Shown one piece after another: positions 30,612 to 39,134 of a stretch of DNA of 55,359 nt (positions are counted from its first letter, which is position 1; every line of letters starts with the position of its first letter). Source of the DNA: a virus; IMG/VR virus record IMGVR_UViG_3300048580_000268, positions 1-55,359 of that record. One strand, written 5' to 3'. Under the pieces are notes generated by a model. It worked only from the letters and a program-made list of their open reading frames with translations. It was not told the origin of the DNA and ran no database searches. The position numbers were made by a program, and so were the translations under genes.

Positions 30612-32543
30612 TTAAGTGTCAGAAATAGTATAAGTTTCGCCGTCAAGATATGTGGCATTAACATTTGCCAGAGTAAACTGGTCAATTCCTGGCGTATTTA
30701 AGTAAATATAATTAGGATCTTCTGTTGTCGCCGTCCAAGTACCATCTCCGTTGTCAATAATCTGGAACGAGAACCAGGTTTTGATGTAAGCGATTAGGTC
30801 TCTCATCGCCGGAAGCGATGGTTTTATAGTTGGGGTTCCATATAAGATTCGTTCAATCTGAACCAACAGAAGCGGGTTTATGTTTATTGTTCCTATGATC
30901 AACTTTGCCGCGGGCCGGTAGCCATCAATAAATGCTGGTAAAGCGGTCAAATCCCACTGGAACTCTGTGGCAGACGCCGTATCGCTGAGAGTTTCATACC
31001 CGACACTTGATGGCGTAGCAACAACATTATAAACAATATGAATTTTATAACCGACCGGTTCTCCAGTAAGATCATTTAAAATCCGTGTCCTGTAAGACAA
31101 ACCAAACGGCTTAGGCGGCTGCTCAGTAATAGAAAACCCGGGGGTCATTTGAGGAAGGCCCTGAAGGTCGTTGAGTTCATCAGGATACGTTATTGCTGTG
31201 AGAGATGCGTTGTAGTTACCCATAGTGACTACCTGAGATATTTTAGCTCCATCATAGCGAACCGGTTCTACCGAAACATTCGGGTTCTCTTTGACAGAGA
31301 CAAGACCGTTCCATGGAACAACTCGCCCATCCGGTAAATATAAAACACCACGATCTAAACCGTTCTGGTATTCTCGATCACCAACACCATCCCAAACAAG
31401 AGCAGTGGGCTCTGGCGCAGGCGGCGGAGGAGGCGGAGGAGGTGGTTCAGAAGAGCAACTAACGTCAATGGTGACAGATAGTTGATCAACCGCCCATGAT
31501 CTTTGGCCGACGTTTTCTATTTGACCAGTTGGGAGCCCGATTAGTATTTGCCAATCTGTTATATCAAGATCGTCACCACTAAGAGTCCGCGTGAAGGAAA
31601 GAGTTTTTGGACCGGCTTCGTCGCCGTCCATGAGCTGTAAGACATCAAACGTGTTGAACGGGTCAGATTTAGAAAGGCTTGTAAATACGGCGTAATCCTG
31701 AGTAGTGAACTGGTTTCCAAGATTTACCCCACTGCGACTGATCCTAACACTGGCCGTAAGCTCAATTTCCGCAGCATTAACAGGAAATGACAGAGGCACT
31801 GCCGCGTAACGTCCTCCAGTTGAATCGTTAAGCGACCCGTTTTCTAGCCAACCTGTAGTCCATGCTGCTGAGATGTTTCCAAGAGCCCCAGATCCAGGTG
31901 CTGAATTCGTGCCAAGAGCAAACGTTGTGTTATCTGGCTCTATAGTCCCAACGCCTGCTGGGTATGGGCCTTCAACGCATGGCGGAATGACTTCACCCTC
32001 GGTTAACACCCAAGCTATGTAGTTAGTGTTGTCGAGGTATAGATTACCAACAAAAGAGTCTGAGCCAGTAGGAGCCAATGGGTCATTCAAAATTATTGCA
32101 AAAAATAACAGGTCACAATTAACTTCACTTACAAATTCTACAGTAAATGAATACGAGCCTAACGGTGGAACTGGTAAATCTGGGAAAAAGAATGAAGTTG
32201 AACTTGAGTTTGGAAACGAAGTAAATGTCGGGGCAGCGCCAATTGGAGTAAAAGTGACATGATCAATATTAGAAGGTGACGTTCCTGTTGTAAAAATGCC
32301 GTCGTTATAACAAGTAGTCTCTTCTCCAATAGTAAAGTTGTCGTTAATAGATCCAAGTCCACAATACCAAAAAGAATCTAGACCATCTATAAAAGTAATT
32401 GTCCCAGAAAGAACTGGGTTGTTTCCTGTCCTATCTATTGGGTCAAGTTCAACTTCAACAAATCCGGTTTCTATTTCTTCGCCAAGGAAATCAAAATATG
32501 CTCCTTGCGCTTCCTCAGTTCCATTTAAAGTTAAGCTCGGCAT
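30612..32543 (-). CDS. Tail-tube paralogue with N-terminal extension, 643 aa
   Basis: A 643-residue protein. From about residue 380 to the end it is a full tail-tube-like domain (VWDGVGDREYQNGLDRGVLY, GLSYRTRILND, GYKIHIVYNV, EFQWDLTALP, RILYGTP) matching the main tail tube protein at 35464. It adds an end domain WTATTEDPNYIYL. About 365 N-terminal residues form beta-rich domains, joined by a linker of nine prolines. AAAGGAG precedes the ATG. I infer a decorated tube subunit or initiator ring displaying extra domains on the tail. Confidence 0.82.
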   Translation of the reverse strand: MPSLTLNGTEEAQGAYFDFLGEEIETGFVEVELDPIDRTGNNPVLSGTITFIDGLDSFWYCGLGSINDNFTIGEETTCYNDGIFTTGTSPSNIDHVTFTPIGAAPTFTSFPNSSSTSFFFPDLPVPPLGSYSFTVEFVSEVNCDLLFFAIILNDPLAPTGSDSFVGNLYLDNTNYIAWVLTEGEVIPPCVEGPYPAGVGTIEPDNTTFALGTNSAPGSGALGNISAAWTTGWLENGSLNDSTGGRYAAVPLSFPVNAAEIELTASVRISRSGVNLGNQFTTQDYAVFTSLSKSDPFNTFDVLQLMDGDEAGPKTLSFTRTLSGDDLDITDWQILIGLPTGQIENVGQRSWAVDQLSVTIDVSCSSEPPPPPPPPPAPEPTALVWDGVGDREYQNGLDRGVLYLPDGRVVPWNGLVSVKENPNVSVEPVRYDGAKISQVVTMGNYNASLTAITYPDELNDLQGLPQMTPGFSITEQPPKPFGLSYRTRILNDLTGEPVGYKIHIVYNVVATPSSVGYETLSDTASATEFQWDLTALPAFIDGYRPAAKLIIGTININPLLLVQIERILYGTPTIKPSLPAMRDLIAYIKTWFSFQIIDNGDGTWTATTEDPNYIYLNTPGIDQFTLANVNATYLDGETYTISDT

Positions 32544-32554
32544 GATGGCTCCTT

Positions 32555-34879
32555 TTATGTATCAGAAATAATATAGGTTTCGTCATCAAGAAATGTGGCA
32601 TTTACATCAACAATCATAAACTGATCTTCTTGAGGAACGTCGACAAATATGTATCCATCATTATCTGATGTTGCTGTCCAGGTTCCGTCACCATTATCAA
32701 TTATTTGAATTGTGTACCAGGTCCTGATGTATTCTAGAAGCTCTTGCATCGTCGGTAATGCTGGCTGAACAGTTGATGTTCCATAAAGAAGCTTTTCAAG
32801 TTCTATAAGTAAATCTGGGTTTATCTTTGTCGTGTCAACGACAAATTTTGCCGTTGGTCTAAAACCATCAATGAAGCCCGACAACGCAACTAAATCCCAT
32901 TGGAACTCCATTGCTGACGGATCATCGCTCAGAGTTTCGTATCCAATATCAGTTGGAACAGCTATAACGTTATAAACAATATGAATTTTGTAACCAATCG
33001 GTTCTTGTGAAATATCGTCCAAAATTCTAGTCCTGTAGGACAACCCAAAAGTTTTAAGAGGCTGATCAGTTAGGTAAACGTCTTCAACAAGCTGAGCAAC
33101 CCCTTGAAGATCGTCTAACTCGTCTGGATATGTTATGGCGGAAAGCTTTGCCGAGTAATCGCCCATGTTAACAATCTCAGAAATTTTTACACCGTCATAA
33201 AACACGCCCTGGGTTGAGGAGCCAGAATCTTCTTCAACCGACAATAGACCGTTCCAAACTACTGCGCGCCCATCTGGTAAATATAAAACGCCACGATCAA
33301 CTCCGTTTTCGTAAACTCGTTCTCCTATGACATCCCAAAAAAGTCTTTGATCTTTTTGTGGCGTTGGTGCGCACGTATCAATCGAAAAAGAAAAATCTGA
33401 GACGTTGATTCCTACCGCCGGAGTATTGCTGTTTGTAAGCTTAAGAACTCTAAAATAAACATAGAGCGTTTCCCCTAAGTAATCCGAAAGATCCGCCGTT
33501 GCTGTATTAAATCCCTCAATAGAGTTAAAATTACTTCCAATACTAAGTATTGCGTGCACTGACGGATTGTTTACCATATCATTTAATGTAGCAGTAGATG
33601 TATCTTTAAGTATATAAACGCTCAAATAAGCTTGATTTCCTTGGCGAAGAAAAAGAGACATATTAGCTCTTGCCGGGCCATCTGACGGAACACTAAAAGG
33701 GGCAATCGCGTGATGAATTTGATTTCCAGTACCAAAAGAACTTTTAGTCCATCCGTCTGGGTACGGCTCGGTGAGTTGATCTAAATCGGTTGCTTGAGAA
33801 TTACCATTTATCCCGGCAAGAGTAACAGGAGGCGCAGGCCCCCAATTTAAAGCAATTTCATTAGGGGTGTATCCTTCATTAGAACAAACGCCGCTAACAA
33901 CCGATGAAACTTCAAATTCTAGACCCCAAAACCGCCATTGTCCATTAAGAAGTATATATCCTGTAAATCCATTACTGAGGGGGTTTGTACGGCTTCGTTC
34001 CAGCTCAAAAAATTGCGGCTCAGTAGTATTTTGGTTGAATTGAAACTGTGATTCAAGACCACCGCCACCATCACCGTTTATTCCAATTTGTGCCTGAGCA
34101 ATGCCGGAGAGAGGACCTGATATTTTTTGTGCCCACCCTGAAAATTTTCCAATAGAAATAAAAGTATAGGCCGGAGTTCTACACGGCGCCATCTGTAGAG
34201 CTGCATAATTTGAGTTTGGTAAAGGATTAACGTCGCTATCTAAGAGAATACCTGGAGGTTCTTTAGATACTTCTTCATACTGAATAGCCGGATTATAAAA
34301 GGTCGTGCCAAGAATAGCAAGAGACGTTTTTTTTACAAGAGTATCTGAAGAACTAGGAAACCCAAAACAACTTGATTGATTAGATAAGGTGTAAGCAACC
34401 TCCTCTCTTACTGGTTGGCCAGTAAATATTTGATTTGGCTGATAAAAACCAAAAGCAAGGTATGTACCTAAAGAATCAAGGCTATGTCCATACCCTAGTT
34501 TAAAATTGTATGTGGACCCAGCAGGAATGTTTTGAGTGGAGTAGTAAGGTCCGTACCCGCCACCAAAACCTAGAGGACTTGCAGTTATTGCTGGTCCGCC
34601 ATTTGTTGGTTGCATAGGAACAAATGGAGTGCCCCCAATAACTTCATCATTTTGTGATACCGGTGGGATTAAATTAGCTGGACCTCCAGCGAGAAGCACT
34701 GTAAATAAACTGGTAAAAGCAGTTCTAGTTTCTGGAAAAGTTATACTTCCAGATACTTCTACTCTGCTATCAAGTATCTTTTTACCGGTAAACGTAACTA
34801 AAGAAATGGGAGACGGATTCCCATCGAGATCATAAGAAGCTGTTTTTAATTCACAAGTTGCTATCAACGGATCTGGCAT
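32555..34879 (-). CDS. Tail-tube paralogue with giant N-terminal extension, 774 aa
   Basis: A 774-residue protein. Residues 512-774 match the tail-tube domain (RLFWDVIGERVYENGVDRGV, GLSYRTRILDD, GYKIHIVYNV, EFQWDLVALS, LEKLLYGTS). The first about 510 residues are beta-rich and unlike the tube protein, with a segment (WRFWGLEFEV) after several low-complexity S/P/G strands. It is adjacent to the 643-residue paralogue, with which it shares domain order. AAAGGGGAG precedes the ATG. Likely a minority tube subunit displaying adhesin-like domains. Confidence 0.82.
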   Translation of the reverse strand: MPDPLIATCELKTASYDLDGNPSPISLVTFTGKKILDSRVEVSGSITFPETRTAFTSLFTVLLAGGPANLIPPVSQNDEVIGGTPFVPMQPTNGGPAITASPLGFGGGYGPYYSTQNIPAGSTYNFKLGYGHSLDSLGTYLAFGFYQPNQIFTGQPVREEVAYTLSNQSSCFGFPSSSDTLVKKTSLAILGTTFYNPAIQYEEVSKEPPGILLDSDVNPLPNSNYAALQMAPCRTPAYTFISIGKFSGWAQKISGPLSGIAQAQIGINGDGGGGLESQFQFNQNTTEPQFFELERSRTNPLSNGFTGYILLNGQWRFWGLEFEVSSVVSGVCSNEGYTPNEIALNWGPAPPVTLAGINGNSQATDLDQLTEPYPDGWTKSSFGTGNQIHHAIAPFSVPSDGPARANMSLFLRQGNQAYLSVYILKDTSTATLNDMVNNPSVHAILSIGSNFNSIEGFNTATADLSDYLGETLYVYFRVLKLTNSNTPAVGINVSDFSFSIDTCAPTPQKDQRLFWDVIGERVYENGVDRGVLYLPDGRAVVWNGLLSVEEDSGSSTQGVFYDGVKISEIVNMGDYSAKLSAITYPDELDDLQGVAQLVEDVYLTDQPLKTFGLSYRTRILDDISQEPIGYKIHIVYNVIAVPTDIGYETLSDDPSAMEFQWDLVALSGFIDGFRPTAKFVVDTTKINPDLLIELEKLLYGTSTVQPALPTMQELLEYIRTWYTIQIIDNGDGTWTATSDNDGYIFVDVPQEDQFMIVDVNATFLDDETYIISDT

Positions 34880-34890
34880 AATCTCCCCTT

Positions 34891-35439
34891 TTACCCTTTA
34901 GTCCCGAGTTCGGCTTTTCGCTTGGCATTAAGTTCTCTGTTTCGACTCGCCGCCTCGTGTCTGGACACCTTTTTCGGTGAAGAGTTTTTAATGTTACAAA
35001 TTCTGATTAATGAAAACAGTCGATTTAAATGCCATGACTCACATTCGAATGGGATGTTAAAAGCAACTAACCAATAATAAATTAACTCGGCAGTTATTAC
35101 TTCGTTACCGCGATAGCTTTTTTGACTTGGAAGTTCTCCAAAAGTTGTAGCCGACTGTGGCGATTCAACATAGGCGTTTATCTCTTCTAAGTTTTCCTGA
35201 GATAGTTGATTAATCTGTTCAAATCCAACAGAGTCATCCAGAGACATAAATTTTACATACGACAATATTTCTTCTGGAGATTTGTCGCTAGAGGAGAGAA
35301 ACGGTTTTTGGAATTTTGACTCCCATTTTGACAATGAGACTAAAGAGTGCTCAAGTTTTAATTCGAATCCACCAACAATAGTAAACTCGTTGGTTTCTTC
35401 ATTATAAAATTCATCACCATCAACATTAATACTAAGCAT
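34891..35439 (-). CDS. Tail assembly chaperone, 182 aa
   Basis: A 182-residue protein between the main tail tube and the tube paralogues, the place of the tail assembly chaperone. N-terminal strand part (FTIVGGFELKLEHSLVSLSK), helical middle (SPEEILSYVKFMSL), then VITAELIYYWLVAFNIPFEC, the core that in many phages is reached only by a programmed frameshift. Here both parts are in one frame, so no frameshift is needed. The basic end is KKVSRHEAASRNRELNAKRK. Confidence 0.8.
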   Translation of the reverse strand: MLSINVDGDEFYNEETNEFTIVGGFELKLEHSLVSLSKWESKFQKPFLSSSDKSPEEILSYVKFMSLDDSVGFEQINQLSQENLEEINAYVESPQSATTFGELPSQKSYRGNEVITAELIYYWLVAFNIPFECESWHLNRLFSLIRICNIKNSSPKKVSRHEAASRNRELNAKRKAELGTKG

Positions 35440-35463
35440 TCTTTAATCTCCGTTTCTAAACTA

Positions 35464-36354
35464 TTACGGATTCCGAGTGAACGACCAAGAGTCGTCGCTG
35501 TCCGGGTGGAGCAGGTAGGCCGTGCTCGAAGGCTCGGCCCTAATGATCCAAGTGGCTCCAGCAGTAGGAATCGTAACGGTACCGGTAACAGTTGCGTTGG
35601 TATCGGCGCGGAAGTAACGAACGCCAGTAACAACCGGGATAACGATGGCGCCAGTGGCCGCGGTAAACGTCGGGTTCTGTGCCATGACAGGAGTCTGAGG
35701 AGTCCCTGAGAAGATAGCAATCACTGCTTCGGGCAGAGGCAGGCTAGGGTCCTGCCCAGGAGTGCCCCAGAGGAGGTTCTCAAGCTCAAGAAGGTCTGCT
35801 GCCTGGACGGCTGTAGAGTCGATCGTGATGACCGAAGAGGGCCGCATACCCGGAACTGCCACGGGGATCGTAGTAAGCTCCCAGCTAAAGGTAATCGCTT
35901 CAGGCGAATCATTGATCGTAGTGTAAGCTTTCTCCGACGGGCTGGCGGAGCAGCCGTAAATCAAATGGAGCTTGTAGCCGTAATCGTCACCCTCAACGTC
36001 GTTACCGAGCTTCGTCCGGTAAGAAAGCCCAAAAGATTTACGCGCCTGCTGGCCGATAGCAACGCCGGGAGTGTCGACGTTGAGGCCATCAAAAGGAGCG
36101 AATTCATCGGGATACGTGAACGCTTCAATAGTTGCCCCAAACTCTTCTGCTGAGAAGAGATTCAGGTACTTAACGTTATCCGCGTACTGAGCATTTGCCT
36201 CAGCGCCAGTAGGAGCCTCTGAAACAGACACAAGTCCATTCCAAGCGACGCCATTATTGTAAACTCCGAACTGATTCGGAATGTAAAGGACACCACGGTC
36301 GACGCCGGTTTCATACTTCCGATCGCCAACTCCGTCCCATTCAAGAACTGCCAT
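35464..36354 (-). CDS. Major tail tube protein
   Basis: A 296-residue protein: tube domain (residues about 1-215; LEWDGVGDRKYETGVDRGVL, GLSYRTKLGND, GYKLHLIYGC, TFSWELTTIP, ENLLWGTPG) plus a C-terminal Ig-like domain (about 220-296) ending DDSWSFTRNP, similar to the capsid protein's end DDSWTFTRD. Codon use is GC-rich, like the capsid, as expected for a protein made in large amounts in a GC-rich host. AAGGAG precedes the ATG. Confidence 0.9.
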   Translation of the reverse strand: MAVLEWDGVGDRKYETGVDRGVLYIPNQFGVYNNGVAWNGLVSVSEAPTGAEANAQYADNVKYLNLFSAEEFGATIEAFTYPDEFAPFDGLNVDTPGVAIGQQARKSFGLSYRTKLGNDVEGDDYGYKLHLIYGCSASPSEKAYTTINDSPEAITFSWELTTIPVAVPGMRPSSVITIDSTAVQAADLLELENLLWGTPGQDPSLPLPEAVIAIFSGTPQTPVMAQNPTFTAATGAIVIPVVTGVRYFRADTNATVTGTVTIPTAGATWIIRAEPSSTAYLLHPDSDDSWSFTRNP

Positions 36355-36366
36355 TGCTATCTCCTT

Positions 36367-36672
36367 CTAGAAGAAAAGTTTGTATACGTCATGATTAAGT
36401 TTTTCGGCTGTGTAAAATCGATCATAGACACATAAAGGAAGTTCTGAAACTTTATCCGGAATTTCGCTGTCAGGATCACTATCGATTACGGTTATCTGAT
36501 ACCGTTTTTTTTTACTATAAGGCCGATTGTCTGCAAAATCTGTGTTTTCATCATCTCTTTTGTAGATGATACACGGATACTTCAGTTGCACCGTTGGCGG
36601 TGGCTGAAAATATACATTTTTACTGTCCAAGATTTCAACCAAGACTTCTTGGAGATCAAGGCGTTGGGCCAT
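36367..36672 (-). CDS. Tail terminator protein
   Basis: A 101-residue protein (MAQRLDLQEVLVEILDSKNV, YPCIIYKRDDENTDFADN, RYQITVIDSDPDSEIPDKVS) with the strand-helix order of siphovirus tail terminators. It lies between the head-tail stopper and the tail tube, the usual position. Start at 36672 with GGGAG 8 nt upstream; it overlaps the end of the stopper gene. Confidence 0.82.
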   Translation of the reverse strand: MAQRLDLQEVLVEILDSKNVYFQPPPTVQLKYPCIIYKRDDENTDFADNRPYSKKKRYQITVIDSDPDSEIPDKVSELPLCVYDRFYTAEKLNHDVYKLFF

Positions 36673-36985
36673 TATAGACACTCCCAAGACTAAGGATTAG
36701 GCGGGGGCTCTTGACTTCGACATCTGTCACAGTCCACAGAACCCCCGCCCATCGCACATACTTGATTTTCATGAAGTGTTCGACGGCGTATTCATTAGCT
36801 ATAATGCTAATGGAGTTTCCAACGGAAATATCATCATTAAGAGACTCTCCAGATTCTATTCGCCTTGTGTTTCGAATAACGTCTCCATAGTAAGAATATT
36901 CTATGATTCGATCCACATAAATGCCAGAATCTGGAGGATATTCTACGGAATTACCGTAGCCAATCTCTCCGTAAAACCTAGCCAT
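36656..36985 (-). CDS. Head-tail stopper protein
   Basis: A 109-residue beta-rich protein: KIKYVRWAGVLWTVTDVEVK and RLILSLGSVYNGPTP match the C-terminal pattern of siphovirus head-tail stopper/adaptor proteins. It follows the capsid gene and precedes the tail terminator. AAGGAG precedes the ATG. Confidence 0.82.
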   Translation of the reverse strand: MARFYGEIGYGNSVEYPPDSGIYVDRIIEYSYYGDVIRNTRRIESGESLNDDISVGNSISIIANEYAVEHFMKIKYVRWAGVLWTVTDVEVKSPRLILSLGSVYNGPTP

Positions 36986-37000
36986 CTTGACTCCTTAGAT

Positions 37001-39031
37001 TCAGTCGCGAGTGAACGTCCAGCTATCGTCTTCGCTCGTGGAGAAGTAGTAACCGGCCGCCGGGGTGGCGTCGATGGTGATCGAGGCACCCGAGGCGATT
37101 GCCGCGTACGGCGAACCTGCTGCGTTGACAACGGTAGCGCCGTTCTTGTAGACGACACCAGTCTGGTTGACAATGGTCAGAACGCCGGTCGTAGTATTGA
37201 AGGAAGGCTCGTTAGGAATAACCAGAATATCGGTTCCAGCAACCTTACGGACGACCATCGCGGCCTTCAGCTTGGTCAGCGCTCCAGAGAGGCGGGTCTC
37301 AATCAAGTACTTCTGACGGTTGTAGTCGATGTCGAAGTCGTCAAACATGCTGACCTCTCCACCTCGCGTGGAGCCAACCGTGTAATCGGTCGGGTTCACA
37401 AGGACGGCAACCAGCTCGGGCTCGTCTTCCATGACCTCAACCGAAACAACCTCAGTGACGCGCAGCTCAGCCGCAAGCTCCTCAAGGTTCTTGTAAATGC
37501 GACGACCAAGAGTGTCCTTCAGAAGAAGGAATTTAGCAATGTAGGTCTCGGTGGTGTACATGGTCGGGAGACCAGTGCCGCGAAGGTGACGACGATTCAT
37601 CACAATAGCGTCGACAATCTCCTGAACAGAGGAGTTGTTATCGTCGATGTTGACGTTGACCTGAGTAGTGTAAAGCTCGTGATCCGAAGCAATCGGGCGA
37701 ATACACTGGTCGTTGATCTTCTCTTCCGACGCGGGGTCGCGGCCATCGCCGATCAGAATTGCTCGCGCAATTTCTTCATCGAGCATCAGACGCATCTCAC
37801 CCTTGAGCCAGGCGACAACATCGAAGTCAGTGATGTCGATCATGTCGTCACGATCAAGCTGCTGCTTCTTGTAAATGGTGGTCGGGCTGGTGACTCGCCG
37901 AGCAACCGAGAAGAACTCGGTTTTCTTCAAATTGCCTTTGATGTAACCCTTGGCCCGAGCCTCTTCCTCGGTAATGTCAGCCATGAGGGTCTTGATCCGG
38001 CTGAACGGGCGCTTGCGAACACCCATCATCACCTTGTCAACCCAATCGGTCCGACGACCAAACCACTCGGGCGTGTCGGTTGCCGCCACTGCATCCGGGA
38101 ACAGGAGATCGATGTTGGTGATGCCGTGCTGGAGAGCGTAGCTTTCGACCGCGGTCCTCAGCGAGCCGCGAGCCGTGGCGTCAGCAACAATAGCTTCCAT
38201 ATCTGCGTGAGAGAGGATAAGCTCCTCTTTCGTGTCTTTCTTGTCTTCAAAAACATTCGTACGACTCATTTGATCGTCGCCTTTCTGATCTATGTTATCC
38301 TGGGCAAGGGTTTTGTCGGTATTAGTATTGTCTTCGGCTTCGGCAGTACTAAGCGCTTCGCCAATCATATAATGAAGAACATCTTTTTGCTTATCAGTCA
38401 TAGACTCATAAACATCAGCGATGGTTTCTTCTGAGTCGTCTGCCATCTTTTCTGCGTGAGAAATATTGTCTATAACTTCATCAGAATCTTCGGTAGACTC
38501 TTCAACATCATCTTCGTCATCATCTTCGTCATCATCTTCGTCACCATCTGACTCATTATCTTCAGTAGACGGAACGTCTACCTCTAGTCCAGTGTAAATA
38601 ATAGCTTCTTCGTCTAAGACCTCATCTTCAAAATCTGAGTGACGAATTGTAACGTTCTCAATGACAGCTCCTGGATTAGCTCCGCTGAGAACTAAACTGA
38701 CCTCACGAATTGCGCCATGAAGAACTCGACCCGAGCGCTCAATGAGCTCATTCGCCCAGATTGAAAGGCGGTTTATGTCTCCATGCTCTAAAAGTTCTCG
38801 CGTGTGAATAGCTTTTGGTGAGGAATTAAAGAATCCATATGCATAAACCCCGTCAGACCTTGCCTCTAAAAGGGCGTGACCAAGAACGTTTTCGGGATCG
38901 CTATGACCGTGCTGCCAAACCAAAGGAACCTTAACTTGATCCTGGTGTTTGAAGGCGTCCGGCATGATTGTTCTGCCATCAGAACATTTAAGCCCTGATT
39001 TAGTGGCATAACCGCTAAAATCTGCTTCCAT
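37001..39031 (-). CDS. Prohead protease fused to major capsid protein
   Basis: A 676-residue protein. Residues 1-120 are an HK97-type prohead protease: VWQHGHSDP (His 41 or 43) and EVSLVLSGANPGA (Ser 112 or 116). Residues 155-185 are a nearly pure Asp/Glu linker. Residues about 255-600 are the capsid protein (ending VAGTDILVIP), and 602-676 an Ig-like decoration domain ending DDSWTFTRD. An in-frame ATG at residue 255 (MSRTNVFED, 38269) has a possible SD (AAAGG) upstream and marks a switch from AT- to GC-rich codons, so separate capsid synthesis is possible. Protease in cis could mature the shell. Confidence 0.88.
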   Translation of the reverse strand: MEADFSGYATKSGLKCSDGRTIMPDAFKHQDQVKVPLVWQHGHSDPENVLGHALLEARSDGVYAYGFFNSSPKAIHTRELLEHGDINRLSIWANELIERSGRVLHGAIREVSLVLSGANPGAVIENVTIRHSDFEDEVLDEEAIIYTGLEVDVPSTEDNESDGDEDDDEDDDEDDVEESTEDSDEVIDNISHAEKMADDSEETIADVYESMTDKQKDVLHYMIGEALSTAEAEDNTNTDKTLAQDNIDQKGDDQMSRTNVFEDKKDTKEELILSHADMEAIVADATARGSLRTAVESYALQHGITNIDLLFPDAVAATDTPEWFGRRTDWVDKVMMGVRKRPFSRIKTLMADITEEEARAKGYIKGNLKKTEFFSVARRVTSPTTIYKKQQLDRDDMIDITDFDVVAWLKGEMRLMLDEEIARAILIGDGRDPASEEKINDQCIRPIASDHELYTTQVNVNIDDNNSSVQEIVDAIVMNRRHLRGTGLPTMYTTETYIAKFLLLKDTLGRRIYKNLEELAAELRVTEVVSVEVMEDEPELVAVLVNPTDYTVGSTRGGEVSMFDDFDIDYNRQKYLIETRLSGALTKLKAAMVVRKVAGTDILVIPNEPSFNTTTGVLTIVNQTGVVYKNGATVVNAAGSPYAAIASGASITIDATPAAGYYFSTSEDDSWTFTRD
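38506..38541. repeat. Three 12-bp tandem units in capsid linker
   Basis: Three perfect copies of CATCATCTTCGT. On the coding strand they give the repeating Asp-Glu-Asp-Asp of the acidic linker between protease and capsid. Copy number could change by slippage. Confidence 0.9.
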
Positions 39032-39134
39032 TTTGATTTCCTTTCAAATCAACTTGCCGTCTAGAGAAATTTTGGTTTTTGGCTTCATGTTTTGACCAAA
39101 GGCTCTTTCTAAGAGTTTCATAATCGTTTTTAAA

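Noticed and set aside
34891-35439. Programmed frameshift in the tail assembly chaperone
   Set aside because: Both the N-terminal and C-terminal chaperone parts are already in one frame, and I see no slippery sequence followed by an extending frame.
36776-38434. A 552-residue plus-strand open frame over the capsid region
   Set aside because: It lies antisense to the protease-capsid gene, whose protein is clearly recognisable. Its composition (Val/Asp/Arg-rich) is that of a shadow frame of a GC-rich gene.
39044-39121. A 25-residue frame between portal and protease-capsid
   Set aside because: It has no convincing ribosome binding site and no coding signature beyond its length.
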